Positions 8,948 to 17,121 of a DNA stretch of 64,000 nt are shown here, in pieces. Source of the DNA: an uncultured Collinsella sp. (lineage in GTDB: Bacteria > Actinomycetota > Coriobacteriia > Coriobacteriales > Coriobacteriaceae); contig CAKTVB010000001.1 in the NCBI GenBank assembly GCA_934621295.1, positions 434,001 to 498,000 of the forward strand, in the 5' to 3' direction. Both the position numbers and the translations under genes were made by a program. Under the pieces are notes generated by a model. The model saw only the letters and a program-made list of their open reading frames with translations. It had not been told where the DNA came from and did no database searches. Position 1 is the stretch's first letter, and each line of letters starts with the position of its first letter.

Positions 8948-9055
8948 TTTGATTTGTGTAATTGAGGGAAGCATATCGGAGAAAATGAGCTCAAGGGATG
9001 CTTCTTTATTTGGCGTTGTGGCATTTAATGCTCGCGGCGCAAAGGGGTGGGCGTT

Positions 9056-9865
9056 ATGACTACGGCGACAGAAAAGGCTGGTGAGCGGAAGCTCTTTCCC
9101 GAGGAGCGCCGCGCTGCCATCTTGGGCATTCTTTCGCGGCAGCCTAAGGTAATGGTAAACGACCTTGCCAGTAAATTTGGGGTTTCGACCTTTACGGTTC
9201 GTGCCGATCTTGATGAGCTCGAGAGCGAAGGCAAGCTGCGCCGCTGCCATGGCGGAGCAATGTCTGTGGCAAAAACCATGAAGGTGGAAGACTATCAAAA
9301 GCGGCGTTCTCATGCGAGCGACGCTAAGAGTGCCATTGGCGCTGCCGCCGTTCAGTTTGTCGAGGCTGGAGATTCGATTATTATCGACACCGGCACCACA
9401 ACCTTGGAGCTCGCAAAGCATCTTGTGGGAATTCCTGACCTTACGATCGTGACGAACGATTTTGAAGTCGCCGCTTTTGTCGAGGAAAAAATACCCGAGG
9501 CCGATTTGCTCTTCTTGGGCGGATGGGTGCGTACGGGATATCGCTACGCTTACTCGCTTGAATCGTTGCGTTCCGTTGAACATCTGCATGTCGATAAGGC
9601 ATTTCTTTCTGCAAACGGCATGACGGTCGAAGACGGTTTCACCTCAGAAAGTTACGAGCAGGCGCAGCTCAAGGCTGCATACGCGCATGCAGCATCTGAA
9701 ACCATCATGCTGATTGACACGGGCAAGTACGGCAAGGTGACTTTCTCCGGTTTTATTGATTTCGATCAGGTGGACGCTGTGGTGACAGAGGAGACGCTTG
9801 AACCTGCTGTTGCCGAGGCTATTCAGAAAAAGCATCCAGGCATTGAACTCATCAGCGCTCGATGA
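9056..9865 (+). CDS. DeoR/GlpR-family transcriptional regulator
   Basis: A 269-residue repressor with an N-terminal DeoR winged helix (ERRAAILGILSRQPKVMVND, about residues 16-35, then FGVSTFTVRADLDELE and RCHGGA) and a C-terminal sugar-phosphate sensor domain (DTGTTTLELAKHL and TNDFEVA motifs). Start ATG 9056 follows AAAGGGG; a GTG at 9047 is in frame. As the last gene of the PTS/aldolase/Dha cluster it probably controls that cluster in response to a phosphorylated intermediate. Confidence 0.88.
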   Translation: MTTATEKAGERKLFPEERRAAILGILSRQPKVMVNDLASKFGVSTFTVRADLDELESEGKLRRCHGGAMSVAKTMKVEDYQKRRSHASDAKSAIGAAAVQFVEAGDSIIIDTGTTTLELAKHLVGIPDLTIVTNDFEVAAFVEEKIPEADLLFLGGWVRTGYRYAYSLESLRSVEHLHVDKAFLSANGMTVEDGFTSESYEQAQLKAAYAHAASETIMLIDTGKYGKVTFSGFIDFDQVDAVVTEETLEPAVAEAIQKKHPGIELISAR

Positions 9866-9901
9866 TCGTTTGCTCAAAACTTGAAATCACGCCTTGAACC
9901 C

Positions 9902-9929
9902 GGCCCCGTCCCCACAGGCGGGGCCTTTT
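9902..9929 (+). terminator. intrinsic terminator
   Basis: GGCCCCG (9902-9908) pairs with CGGGGCC (9919-9925), then TTTT. It ends the DeoR gene; its stem sequence is the same as that of the terminator at 1659. Confidence 0.8.
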
Positions 9930-9948
9930 GCGTGCAAGTGCGGTTGCG

Positions 9949-10254
9949 TTACAACAGTTTCTTTAGATAGTCGCTTTTTGCATAGAGGATACGGTCGATG
10001 TAGATTGCGTCTGACACACGATAAAACGCGAGATAATTGCCCGATCGAACGTAGCGGTATTCGCTCTTGACTGCGTAAATTGAGGATAGGGGAGTGCCGG
10101 ATAGGGGAAACCGGGCAAGAAGGCCAATCCGATTCAGAATCTCGTCAATGGTTGTCTTGGCCGCATTTGGACTTGAGAGTTCGTCGGAAATATAGCCGAA
10201 AACGCTTTCAAGGTCGTCTTGGGCAAGAGGAGAGAATTTGATGTCCAAGGACAC
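9949..10254 (-). CDS. RelE/ParE-family toxin of a type II toxin-antitoxin system
   Basis: A 101-residue protein with the ParE/RelE pattern: N-terminal KFSPLAQDDLESVFGYI, a central RFPLSGTPL, then YRYVRSGNYLAFYRV and a short basic end. RelE members cleave mRNA at the ribosome and ParE members poison gyrase; sequence alone cannot tell which. It lies 9 bp downstream of the antitoxin gene in the usual antitoxin-first order. Confidence 0.85.
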   Translation of the reverse strand: MSLDIKFSPLAQDDLESVFGYISDELSSPNAAKTTIDEILNRIGLLARFPLSGTPLSSIYAVKSEYRYVRSGNYLAFYRVSDAIYIDRILYAKSDYLKKLL

Positions 10255-10263
10255 GGCTGCTCC

Positions 10264-10509
10264 TTAAAGCGAGAAATGTGCCCTTACAGACTCTTCGGAT
10301 AGCCAGCCAGACTGCTCTCCCGACGCCTTGCCGGCTTCGAGCTGCGACACAAGCATTCCTGCAGCATTGAGGCGATCGAAGTCCTTCATATCCAAAATCG
10401 CATAGCGCCCACGTCCATTTTTAGTTAAAAAGACGGGAGACCCTTCGTGCACATCGGAAAGGACTTCGTTGTAGCTACGCAAGTCGGAAACAGGTTTGAT
10501 TGCAGGCAT
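10264..10509 (-). CDS. Phd/YefM-family antitoxin
   Basis: An 81-residue antitoxin beginning MPAIKPVSDLRSYNEVL, the typical Phd/YefM N-terminal DNA-binding domain, with FLTKNGRGRYAILDMKDFDRL next. The C-terminal part should wrap the toxin. The start at 10509 is chosen because GGAGCG lies just upstream on the minus strand; the open frame continues to 10572 but lacks homology-like sequence. The pair probably represses its own promoter in the 10510-10730 gap. Confidence 0.85.
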   Translation of the reverse strand: MPAIKPVSDLRSYNEVLSDVHEGSPVFLTKNGRGRYAILDMKDFDRLNAAGMLVSQLEAGKASGEQSGWLSEESVRAHFSL

Positions 10510-10689
10510 TGTCCGCTCCAATCGCAAGATAGGTCGAAAGATATTACGTAATATATTCTTGCACATCAACAATGATTTTAAGTCCTTTCCACCCTTTTTG
10601 TTTCCAAACGGTCACGGCCACATATGTCAAAAAGTCTTTCATATTGGAGTGCTATCCTTTCGAACCATTCGATAAGCGATGGGTACTGA

Positions 10690-10706
10690 TGCGTAAATAT
10701 GCATGA
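10690..10706 (+). promoter_or_regulatory. candidate ARG box upstream of argC
   Basis: TGCGTAAATATGCATGA resembles the arginine-repressor (ArgR/AhrC) half-operator; read on the minus strand it fits the CATGxATA...GCA Gram-positive pattern at about two thirds of positions. It lies 40 bp before argC. No experimental or computed support. Confidence 0.35.
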
Positions 10707-10743
10707 ATCGCCCTGAAATATACATTTGGAGATGAACGAATCG

Positions 10744-11814
10744 ATGGCTATCAAGGTTGGCGTCGTTGGGGCAGCGGGATATGCGGGAGTCGAGCTGGTG
10801 CGCCTGCTCATCGTCCATCCCGATTTTGAGCTCGTGGCCATTACGTCCAACGCCGATGCCGGGCAGTCGCTTGCAAGCGTGTATCCCGCGTTTGCCGGCG
10901 TGTCCGATCTCGCTTTCACCACGCACGACGACCCTGTTCTCAAGACATGCGATGCCGTGTTCCTGGCCGTCCCGCACACGGCCGCACTCGCCGCCGTGCC
11001 CGGCCTTCTTGCCGCGGGTGTCTCGGTATTTGACCTTTCGGCCGACTATCGTCTGTCCGATCCCGCTGTCTACGAGAAGTGGTATGCCACGCCGCACACG
11101 AGCCCCGAGCTTTTGGCCACGCGCACGTTCGGTCTGCCGGAGATCTTTGACGAGGAGCTTGCAGACGCCGCCGCGCGTCATGCTGCGGGGGAGGCCACGC
11201 TCGTCGCCTGCGCTGGCTGCTATCCTACGGCAACCTCGCTGGGTGCATACCCTGCCATCGATGCTGGCTGGCTGGCCGATGGCGCTGTGGTTATCGTCGA
11301 CGCCATCTCGGGCGTGACGGGCGCCGGTAAATCTGCCAACGCGCGCACCCATTATTGCAGTGCCGATGAGTGCGTCGAGGCTTACGGCGTATGCAAGCAT
11401 CGCCACACGCCCGAAATCGAACAGATTCTCGGTCTGCCGGACCACGTTGTCTTTACGCCGCATTTGGCGCCCCTTAAGCGCGGTTTGCTCTCGACCGTGA
11501 ATATCCCGCTCGCCGAGGTTCCCGCTCAGGAGCTGACGCTCGACATGGTGGTTGAGCGCTACCGCGAGTTCTACGAAGGCCGTCCCTTCGTGCGCGTGCT
11601 CGATGCCGGTCAGATGCCCAAGACGTCCTCGGTCGCCGGCAGCAATGCTTGCCAGATCGGCCTTGCCCTCAACAAGACCGCTCGCATGCTTGTGGTGACC
11701 TCTGCGATCGACAATCTGTGCAAGGGCGCGGCAGGTCAGGCCATCCAATGCGCGAACGTGGTCTTTGGTCTGGACGAGCGACGAGGCCTCCCTCTTATTG
11801 CCATGCCTGTGTAA
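10744..11814 (+). CDS. argC: N-acetyl-gamma-glutamyl-phosphate reductase
   Basis: A 356-residue NADPH-dependent reductase for the third step of arginine synthesis, N-acetylglutamyl-phosphate to the semialdehyde. It has the Rossmann start VGVVGAAGYAGVELVRLL, the catalytic Cys159 in CAGCYPTA, and HRHTPEIEQ near residue 220. Start ATG 10744 follows TTGGAG (10727-10731); TTG 10726 and ATG 10732 are alternatives. First gene of argCJBD; no argF, argG or argH is in the window. Confidence 0.95.
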   Translation: MAIKVGVVGAAGYAGVELVRLLIVHPDFELVAITSNADAGQSLASVYPAFAGVSDLAFTTHDDPVLKTCDAVFLAVPHTAALAAVPGLLAAGVSVFDLSADYRLSDPAVYEKWYATPHTSPELLATRTFGLPEIFDEELADAAARHAAGEATLVACAGCYPTATSLGAYPAIDAGWLADGAVVIVDAISGVTGAGKSANARTHYCSADECVEAYGVCKHRHTPEIEQILGLPDHVVFTPHLAPLKRGLLSTVNIPLAEVPAQELTLDMVVERYREFYEGRPFVRVLDAGQMPKTSSVAGSNACQIGLALNKTARMLVVTSAIDNLCKGAAGQAIQCANVVFGLDERRGLPLIAMPV

Positions 11815-11817
11815 ACG

Positions 11818-11846
11818 TTGTTTGCACGACGTTGGCTGGCTACACT
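11818..11846 (+). promoter_or_regulatory. possible internal promoter for argJBD
   Basis: TTGTTT (11818-11823) and TACACT (11841-11846) are 17 bp apart in the 69-bp argC-argJ gap. Match to consensus is moderate. Confidence 0.3.
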
Positions 11847-11883
11847 GGTACGCAAAACAAATGCCATCGTTGGGGAGTTTCTC

Positions 11884-13158
11884 GTGTTTGATATCGATTC
11901 GTTTGATCTTCGTCTGCGCGCCGTGCCGGACGGCGGCGTGACGAGTGCTCGGGGCTTTAAGGCCGCAGGTATTCATGCTGGCTTTCGCAAGAACCCGGAG
12001 CGCCTGGATTTCGCCATGGTCGCGGCGGATGCGCCTGTTGCCGCTGCCGGTGTCTTTACCACCAACCGCTTTTGCGCAGCTCCGGTTCAGGTGTGTCGTG
12101 AGCACCTGGGCGGCCGCGACTGCGGCTATGGCCAGGTTCAGGGTGTCATTATCAACTCGGGCAACGCCAATGCAGCCACGGGAGAGCCCGGTTTGGCGCT
12201 CGCCCGCGAGAGCTGCGAGATCGCCTCGCAGGTTATGGGCTGCGCGCCCGAGCAGGTGCTCGTCTCCTCGACGGGCGTGATTGGTCAGCAGCTGGGTATC
12301 GAGTGCTTTGAGACCGGTATCCCGGCAGTTTTCGACGAGCTGTCCGAGCAGGGTGGCGCCGATGCCGCGCGAGCCATCATGACCACCGATACGCATCCCA
12401 AGGAGTACGCCGTTACCTACGCGAGCGGCGAGCTGGAATATGCCGATTGCCAATTCACCGTGGGCGGCATGTGCAAGGGATCCGGCATGATCATGCCCAA
12501 TATGGCAACAATGATCTGCATCATCACTACCGACGCTCCGGTTGCCCCCGCAACGCTTCACGCGCTTCTTGTCAGTTGCGTCAACAAGACGTTCAACAAG
12601 GTGACGGTCGACTCCGACACGTCCACCAACGATACGTGCATCATGCTTGCTTCCGGCGCCGCCGCTGTCGACGTTCCCCTTATCGAGGGGGGAAGCGACG
12701 CCTACGAGGAGCTTCGCTATGCTCTGTATTCGGTGTGCGAAGCCCTGGCACGCGGCATCGCCTCCGATGGCGAGGGCGCGTCAAAGCTCGTAACCGTTAA
12801 CGTGACGGGTGCCGCAACCGAGGGGGACGCCGATACCGCCGCGCGCGCCGTGGCGAATTCCCCGCTGGTCAAGACCGCAATTGCCGGTCACGACTGCAAC
12901 TGGGGCCGCATCGCCATGGCGCTTGGTAAATGCGGCGTGGTCTTCGAGCAGACCGACGTGTCCATCGACATCATGGGTATGCCCGTGTGCCGCGAGGGCC
13001 TGACCGTTCCCTTTGATGAGGACGAGGCGCTGCGACGATTCGAGGCGCCCGAGATTGTGATCGATGCAGATCTGGGCGCAGGAGAATGCTCCACGACGGT
13101 TTGGACCTGCGATCTTACGCACGAGTACATCACCATCAACGGTGATTACCGCACGTAA
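11884..13158 (+). CDS. argJ: bifunctional glutamate N-acetyltransferase/amino-acid acetyltransferase
   Basis: A 424-residue ArgJ, which moves acetyl from N-acetylornithine to glutamate so the pathway runs as a cycle; some members also use acetyl-CoA. The self-cleavage site is visible as PNMA/TM, with the nucleophilic Thr209 after MCKGSGMIM, so the precursor splits into alpha and beta chains. Start GTG 11884 is chosen because TTGGGGAG sits 6-12 bp upstream and the protein then begins like ArgJ with FDIDSF; the frame is open from 11818. Presence of argJ rather than argA/argE fits the operon. Confidence 0.93.
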   Translation: MFDIDSFDLRLRAVPDGGVTSARGFKAAGIHAGFRKNPERLDFAMVAADAPVAAAGVFTTNRFCAAPVQVCREHLGGRDCGYGQVQGVIINSGNANAATGEPGLALARESCEIASQVMGCAPEQVLVSSTGVIGQQLGIECFETGIPAVFDELSEQGGADAARAIMTTDTHPKEYAVTYASGELEYADCQFTVGGMCKGSGMIMPNMATMICIITTDAPVAPATLHALLVSCVNKTFNKVTVDSDTSTNDTCIMLASGAAAVDVPLIEGGSDAYEELRYALYSVCEALARGIASDGEGASKLVTVNVTGAATEGDADTAARAVANSPLVKTAIAGHDCNWGRIAMALGKCGVVFEQTDVSIDIMGMPVCREGLTVPFDEDEALRRFEAPEIVIDADLGAGECSTTVWTCDLTHEYITINGDYRT

Positions 13159-13226
13159 TCGCGCGTCGAATAATGCCCCATCCCGCGGCGCTGCTGCACC
13201 GCGGCCAACTTCATAAGGATGTAGCC

Positions 13227-14210
13227 ATGAAATACGCACGCGATGCGAAGCCTTCGTTGCTCAATGAACAGACCGCCCAGGTGCTCTTCGAGACCCTGCC
13301 GTGGATTAAAAACCTGACGGGAAAGGTAGTCGTCATCAAGTACGGCGGCGCGGCTATGGTCGATGCCAAGCTGCGCGAAGACGTGATGAGCGATATCGTC
13401 CTGCTCAAGATCATGGGCATGCAGCCGGTGATTGTGCACGGTGGCGGCAAAGCCATCAACGAGGCGTTTTCGCACTACGATTTGCCCGTTGAGTTTAAAA
13501 ACGGCCAGCGCGTAACGACGCCTGCGGCTATGGATATCGTGCGCGAGGTTCTGGGCGGTAAGGTTAACCAGGAGCTCGTGGCGGCCATCAACCAGCATGG
13601 CAACTTGGCTGTGGGCGTTTCGGGCAGCGATGCCGGCACGCTCATCGCCTCTACGCTCGATCCCGAGCTCCAGCGCGTGGGCAAGATCGAGAGCGTGAAT
13701 GTCGATTACATCGAGCGCCTTATCGACGGCGAGTACATTCCCGTGATTGCCACCATCGCCAAGGGCGAAGACGGCGGGTTCTACAACATCAACGCCGATA
13801 TCGCCGCCGGCGCCATCGCCGGCGCCCTGCGCGCGCATAAGGTAATCTTCCTCACCGACGTTGACGGTCTGTACGAGGATTTCTCGGATAAGAGCTCGCT
13901 CATCTCCAACCTCACTATGGAGGAGTGCCAGACCATGCTCGATCGCGGAGAGATCGATACCGGCATGATTCCCAAGCTCAACGCTTGTATCGAGGCGGTC
14001 AAGGCCGGCGTGTTCCGCGCGCATATCATCAATGGCACCACGCCACATTCGCTGCTGCTCGAGCTGCTCACCGATGCCGGCGTGGGCACGGTGCTTCATT
14101 CCAGCGAGACGGCCTACGAGTACGATACGCATCCGCATCCGCTTTCGACCTTTGCGGCGCGTCTGTTTGAGAATCTGGATGAGGTTTCCAAGTTGCAGGC
14201 GCTTTCATAG
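13227..14210 (+). CDS. argB: acetylglutamate kinase
   Basis: A 327-residue amino-acid kinase that phosphorylates N-acetylglutamate. The signatures are VVIKYGGAAM (ATP site), GMQPVIVHGGGKAIN (substrate loop), and KVIFLTDVDGLYEDF. About 30 residues precede the core, including LPWIKNLTGK, the N-terminal helix type found in arginine-inhibited hexameric enzymes, so feedback control by arginine is likely. AAGGA precedes ATG 13227. Confidence 0.94.
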   Translation: MKYARDAKPSLLNEQTAQVLFETLPWIKNLTGKVVVIKYGGAAMVDAKLREDVMSDIVLLKIMGMQPVIVHGGGKAINEAFSHYDLPVEFKNGQRVTTPAAMDIVREVLGGKVNQELVAAINQHGNLAVGVSGSDAGTLIASTLDPELQRVGKIESVNVDYIERLIDGEYIPVIATIAKGEDGGFYNINADIAAGAIAGALRAHKVIFLTDVDGLYEDFSDKSSLISNLTMEECQTMLDRGEIDTGMIPKLNACIEAVKAGVFRAHIINGTTPHSLLLELLTDAGVGTVLHSSETAYEYDTHPHPLSTFAARLFENLDEVSKLQALS

Positions 14211-14274
14211 CAGTTGCCGCGACGCCGCTGTTTAATCTGTTTGTAGATATTCTTTTCGACCGAAAGGCTAGACC

Positions 14275-15558
14275 ATGTCCCTTTCCGTACAAAAGGCTCT
14301 TGAATCCAACTACGTGATGCATACCTTCGGCCGTTCCGAGGTCGAGTTTGCCGGCGGTCACGGCATGACGCTTGTGGGCGACGACGGCCGCGAGTATCTT
14401 GATTTCCTGGCGGGCATCGGCGTGTGCTGCTTGGGTCATGGCGCTCCTGCTGTGGTCGACGCTGTGGATGCGCAGGTGCACGATCTCACCCATGTCTCCA
14501 ACTACTTCTACATCGAGCATCGCGGCCAGGTGGCGGCATTGCTCTCCAAGCTCGCTAACGATGATCTCGCTGGTGCCGCCGCGATTGTCAACGCCATTGA
14601 CGCCAAGGATGACGAGGCGCTTCTGGCTGCAGCCGCTCCCGTCGAGGGCGAGCAGGTCTGGCAGACGTTCTTTTCCAACTCGGGTGCCGAGGCTAACGAG
14701 GGTTCGATGAAACTTGCGCGCCTGTACGCCAGGCGCATGGGCAACGGCGGCAACACGATCGTGGCGCTGCGCGGCGGCTTCCATGGGCGTACGCTCGAGA
14801 CGATCGCCGCGACCATGCAGGATTGGCTGCAGGATAGCTTTAAGCCGCTGCCGGGTGGTTTTGTGGCCTGTGATCCCAACGATGCCGATCAGCTCAAGAG
14901 CATTTTCGATGCTTATGGTTCCGAGATTTGCGCCGTTATGATCGAGCCGATTCAGGGCGAGTCTGGCGTGCATCCGCTCACGCAGGAGTTCATCGAGGCG
15001 GCGCGTGATTTGGTCCATGCCCACGGTGGCTTGCTCATCGCTGACGAGGTTCAGACTGGCATTTTCCGCTCCGGCAAGCCGTTCGCCATGCAGACCTACG
15101 GTGTGGAAGCAGATATCATGAGCCTCGCCAAGGGTGTTGCCGGTGGCATGCCCATGGGCGCTGTGCTCGCCAAGCAGGAGGTTGCGAGCGTGTTCTGCCC
15201 TGGCGACCATGGCTCGACCTTTGGTGGTAGCAACCTTGCGGTGGCAGCTTCGGCTTCTGTTCTGTCCGAACTCGTCCGCGGCGATTATGCCGCCCATGCC
15301 GCCGAGGTTGGCGCATACTTTGCCGAGCAGCTCGCCCAGGTGCCGCACGTTACCGAGGTGCGTGGCAGTGGCTTGATGCTCGGCTGCGATCTGGACGACA
15401 CCGTGGCCGACGCGCACGATGTCGTTGCCGCAGCGCTGGCCGCCGGCTTTGTGATCAACGCAACCGGTGCGCACACCCTGCGCTTCCTGCCGCCGCTTGT
15501 CTGCCAGAAGTCCGATGTCGACGCGCTCATTGCCGGCCTGACGAAGATCTTGGGGTAG
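14275..15558 (+). CDS. argD: acetylornithine aminotransferase
   Basis: A 427-residue class III PLP aminotransferase converting N-acetylglutamate semialdehyde to N-acetylornithine. It has FFSNSGAEANE, GGFHGRT, the EPIQGESG motif, DEVQTG and the Schiff-base Lys in SLAKGVAGGMPMGA. About 25 extra residues (ANDDLAGAAAIVNAIDAK and on) sit before FFSNSG compared with compact ArgD enzymes, probably a surface insertion. Last gene of argCJBD; no clear terminator follows. Confidence 0.93.
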   Translation: MSLSVQKALESNYVMHTFGRSEVEFAGGHGMTLVGDDGREYLDFLAGIGVCCLGHGAPAVVDAVDAQVHDLTHVSNYFYIEHRGQVAALLSKLANDDLAGAAAIVNAIDAKDDEALLAAAAPVEGEQVWQTFFSNSGAEANEGSMKLARLYARRMGNGGNTIVALRGGFHGRTLETIAATMQDWLQDSFKPLPGGFVACDPNDADQLKSIFDAYGSEICAVMIEPIQGESGVHPLTQEFIEAARDLVHAHGGLLIADEVQTGIFRSGKPFAMQTYGVEADIMSLAKGVAGGMPMGAVLAKQEVASVFCPGDHGSTFGGSNLAVAASASVLSELVRGDYAAHAAEVGAYFAEQLAQVPHVTEVRGSGLMLGCDLDDTVADAHDVVAAALAAGFVINATGAHTLRFLPPLVCQKSDVDALIAGLTKILG

Positions 15559-15644
15559 GCCGCGAGTAATTCGCGCTTACATGTATATATGACTTGAACT
15601 CGAGGGTGGTCGTTTCTCTGCGACTGCCTTCGACCTGTCTTCGT

Positions 15645-15761
15645 GCTAAAACCCACGCACAATGCGACCGCCTTCGAGCCGACTTCCTCAAAACCCACGC
15701 ACAAACGTTCACTTTTCCTTATTTTTGGCAAAAAGTTGCCGTTTGTGCGTGGGTTTTGAGC
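15645..15761. repeat. three copies of a 15-bp motif (two direct, one inverted)
   Basis: AAAACCCACGCACAA occurs at about 15648-15662 and 15690-15704, and its complement lies at 15743-15757. Extended, CAAAACCCACGCACAAAC (15689-15706) and GTTTGTGCGTGGGTTTTG (15741-15758) form a perfect 18-bp inverted repeat. The upstream copies also share flanking CCTTCGA, giving a degenerate 41-bp tandem unit. The 15559-16052 gap holds no credible gene; it consists of these repeats and the partial tRNA duplication. Confidence 0.75.
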
Positions 15762-15809
15762 GGGGGGAGGGGCTTGGGTTTTATGTGGAGGGTCCTTGCC
15801 GGCAGGTGT

Positions 15810-15884
15810 GGCACCTGGCCAAACCAAAAAAACGGCCCCGTTGCCGGAGCCGTTTCAAATTCGATGGTGGGCGATGAGGGATTC
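15810..15884 (-). repeat. partial duplicate of the tRNA-Val 3' end and its terminator
   Basis: The stretch from GGCACCTGGCC (15810) to GGGATTC (15884) is almost identical to 15999-16072. Read on minus it contains the last 20 nt of tRNA-Val including CCA, then the terminator stem (15831-15854) with an A-rich plus-strand run (T-run on minus) at 15825-15831. No D-arm or anticodon arm precedes it, so it is not a functional tRNA. Confidence 0.85.
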
Positions 15885-16014
15885 CGCGTGCGGCTGCGCC
15901 GCCCGCGACCCGCTGCGGCGCGTCCCGCGCCTTGCGCGCTGCGCCGGAAAACGCTTGCGCGTTTCCCCGGCTCCGCGCCCTGCCGGGTTCGAATCCCCGG
16001 CATCTGGCCCAAAC

Positions 16015-16042
16015 CAAAAACGGCCCCGTTGCCGGAGCCGTT
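16015..16042 (-). terminator. terminator of tRNA-Val
   Basis: On the minus strand AACGGCTCCG pairs with CGGGGCCGTT around GCAA (16019-16042), followed by a T-run. An identical copy is present at 15825-15854. Confidence 0.8.
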
Positions 16043-16052
16043 TCAAATTCGA

Positions 16053-16128
16053 TGGTGGGCGATGAGGGATTCGAACCCCCAGCCTTGTGCGTGTAAAGCA
16101 CCTGCGCTAACCGTTGCGCCAATCGCCC
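16053..16128 (-). tRNA. tRNA-Val (anticodon UAC)
   Basis: The minus strand folds as a complete 76-nt tRNA with acceptor GGGCGAT/ATCGCCC, a D-arm, anticodon stem GGTGC/GCAC with loop TTTACAC (anticodon TAC), T-arm GGGGGTTCGAATCCC and an encoded CCA. It decodes GUA and related Val codons. Confidence 0.93.
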
Positions 16129-16209
16129 GCGGGAACATAGTATATCGAAACCTTTGGCTAGAAGCTACAATGGGATTCGTTTTTTATCCGACCAGCAAAA
16201 GGAGCACCA

Positions 16210-17115
16210 ATGACCTCCTCTGTGTTGCCCGTCGTGCCCGAGGGCGAACTCAAGGAGCGCCTGGCGGGCGTTCGCTATGTTTTCACCGATCTTGACGGCA
16301 CCATGCTTGCGCCCGGTTCGCGCGTGCTTGCCGACGCTGCGGGAAACCCCAGCGTTGCTTGCGTGCAGACGCTTCTTGACTTGCGCGCTGCCGGCGTCGA
16401 GGTGATTCCCTGCTCCGGCCGCAACCGCTCCATGCTGCACGAGGACGCGCGCATCCTGGGCTTCAATGCGTATATCGGCGAGATGGGCGGTCTGCTCATG
16501 CTCGACCACGGCAAGGACGATTGGTGCTATTTCACCGCTGACATGGACTACGATCCCTCCTGCGGCCTCACTCCCCATCAGGTGATTGAGCGCACAGGTG
16601 TATGCGATAAACTCGTCAACTCTTGGCCGCACCTGCTTGAGTATCACAACGATATGCAGCAGGGCTACAAATACCGCGAGGTCACCGTTGCCATGCGCGG
16701 TGAGATTCCCGACGAGGAAGCACGCGCCATGCTCGACGCCTCGGGCGTCAACCTCGATTGGGGCGATAACGGCTTTCTCAATCACATCTCCAAGCCTACA
16801 ACGCTCGAGCTTCCCGAGGGCGTGCCGGGACGCGCCTTTAACGTGAGTCCGCGCGGCCTTAACAAGGGCCGTGCCGTCGCCAAGTTCTGCGAACTGCGTG
16901 GTATCGATCCCGCGCAGGCACTGGCCATTGGCGACGCCTCGTCCGATTTCTTGATGGCGGATTCGGTGGGGACCTTCGTTTTGGTGGAGAATGGACTGGC
17001 GAACCCCGGTGCCGACGAGTTCTTGGCCACGCACGACAATGCGTTTGTGAGCCAGGGCTGCATCGTCGACGGTTGGGTTATGACTATGAAATGCCTGCTG
17101 GCAGCCAAGGAATAG
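16210..17115 (+). CDS. HAD-superfamily hydrolase, Cof-type phosphatase
   Basis: A 301-residue HAD phosphatase. Motif I is DLDGTML (about residue 29), motif II is PCSGRN, motif III is the Lys in NKGRAV, and motif IV is GDASSD. The large insert between motifs II and III is the C2-type cap seen in Cof and sugar-phosphate phosphatases. The substrate is unknown. It ends 6 bp before murI and may be co-transcribed with it. Confidence 0.85.
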   Translation: MTSSVLPVVPEGELKERLAGVRYVFTDLDGTMLAPGSRVLADAAGNPSVACVQTLLDLRAAGVEVIPCSGRNRSMLHEDARILGFNAYIGEMGGLLMLDHGKDDWCYFTADMDYDPSCGLTPHQVIERTGVCDKLVNSWPHLLEYHNDMQQGYKYREVTVAMRGEIPDEEARAMLDASGVNLDWGDNGFLNHISKPTTLELPEGVPGRAFNVSPRGLNKGRAVAKFCELRGIDPAQALAIGDASSDFLMADSVGTFVLVENGLANPGADEFLATHDNAFVSQGCIVDGWVMTMKCLLAAKE

Positions 17116-17121
17116 GATTTG

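Noticed and set aside
15895..16010. T-arm-like GGGTTCGAATCCCC on plus near 15985, possibly a second tRNA
   Set aside because: No acceptor stem, D-arm or anticodon arm can be drawn around it; it is part of the spacer between the duplicated tRNA ends.
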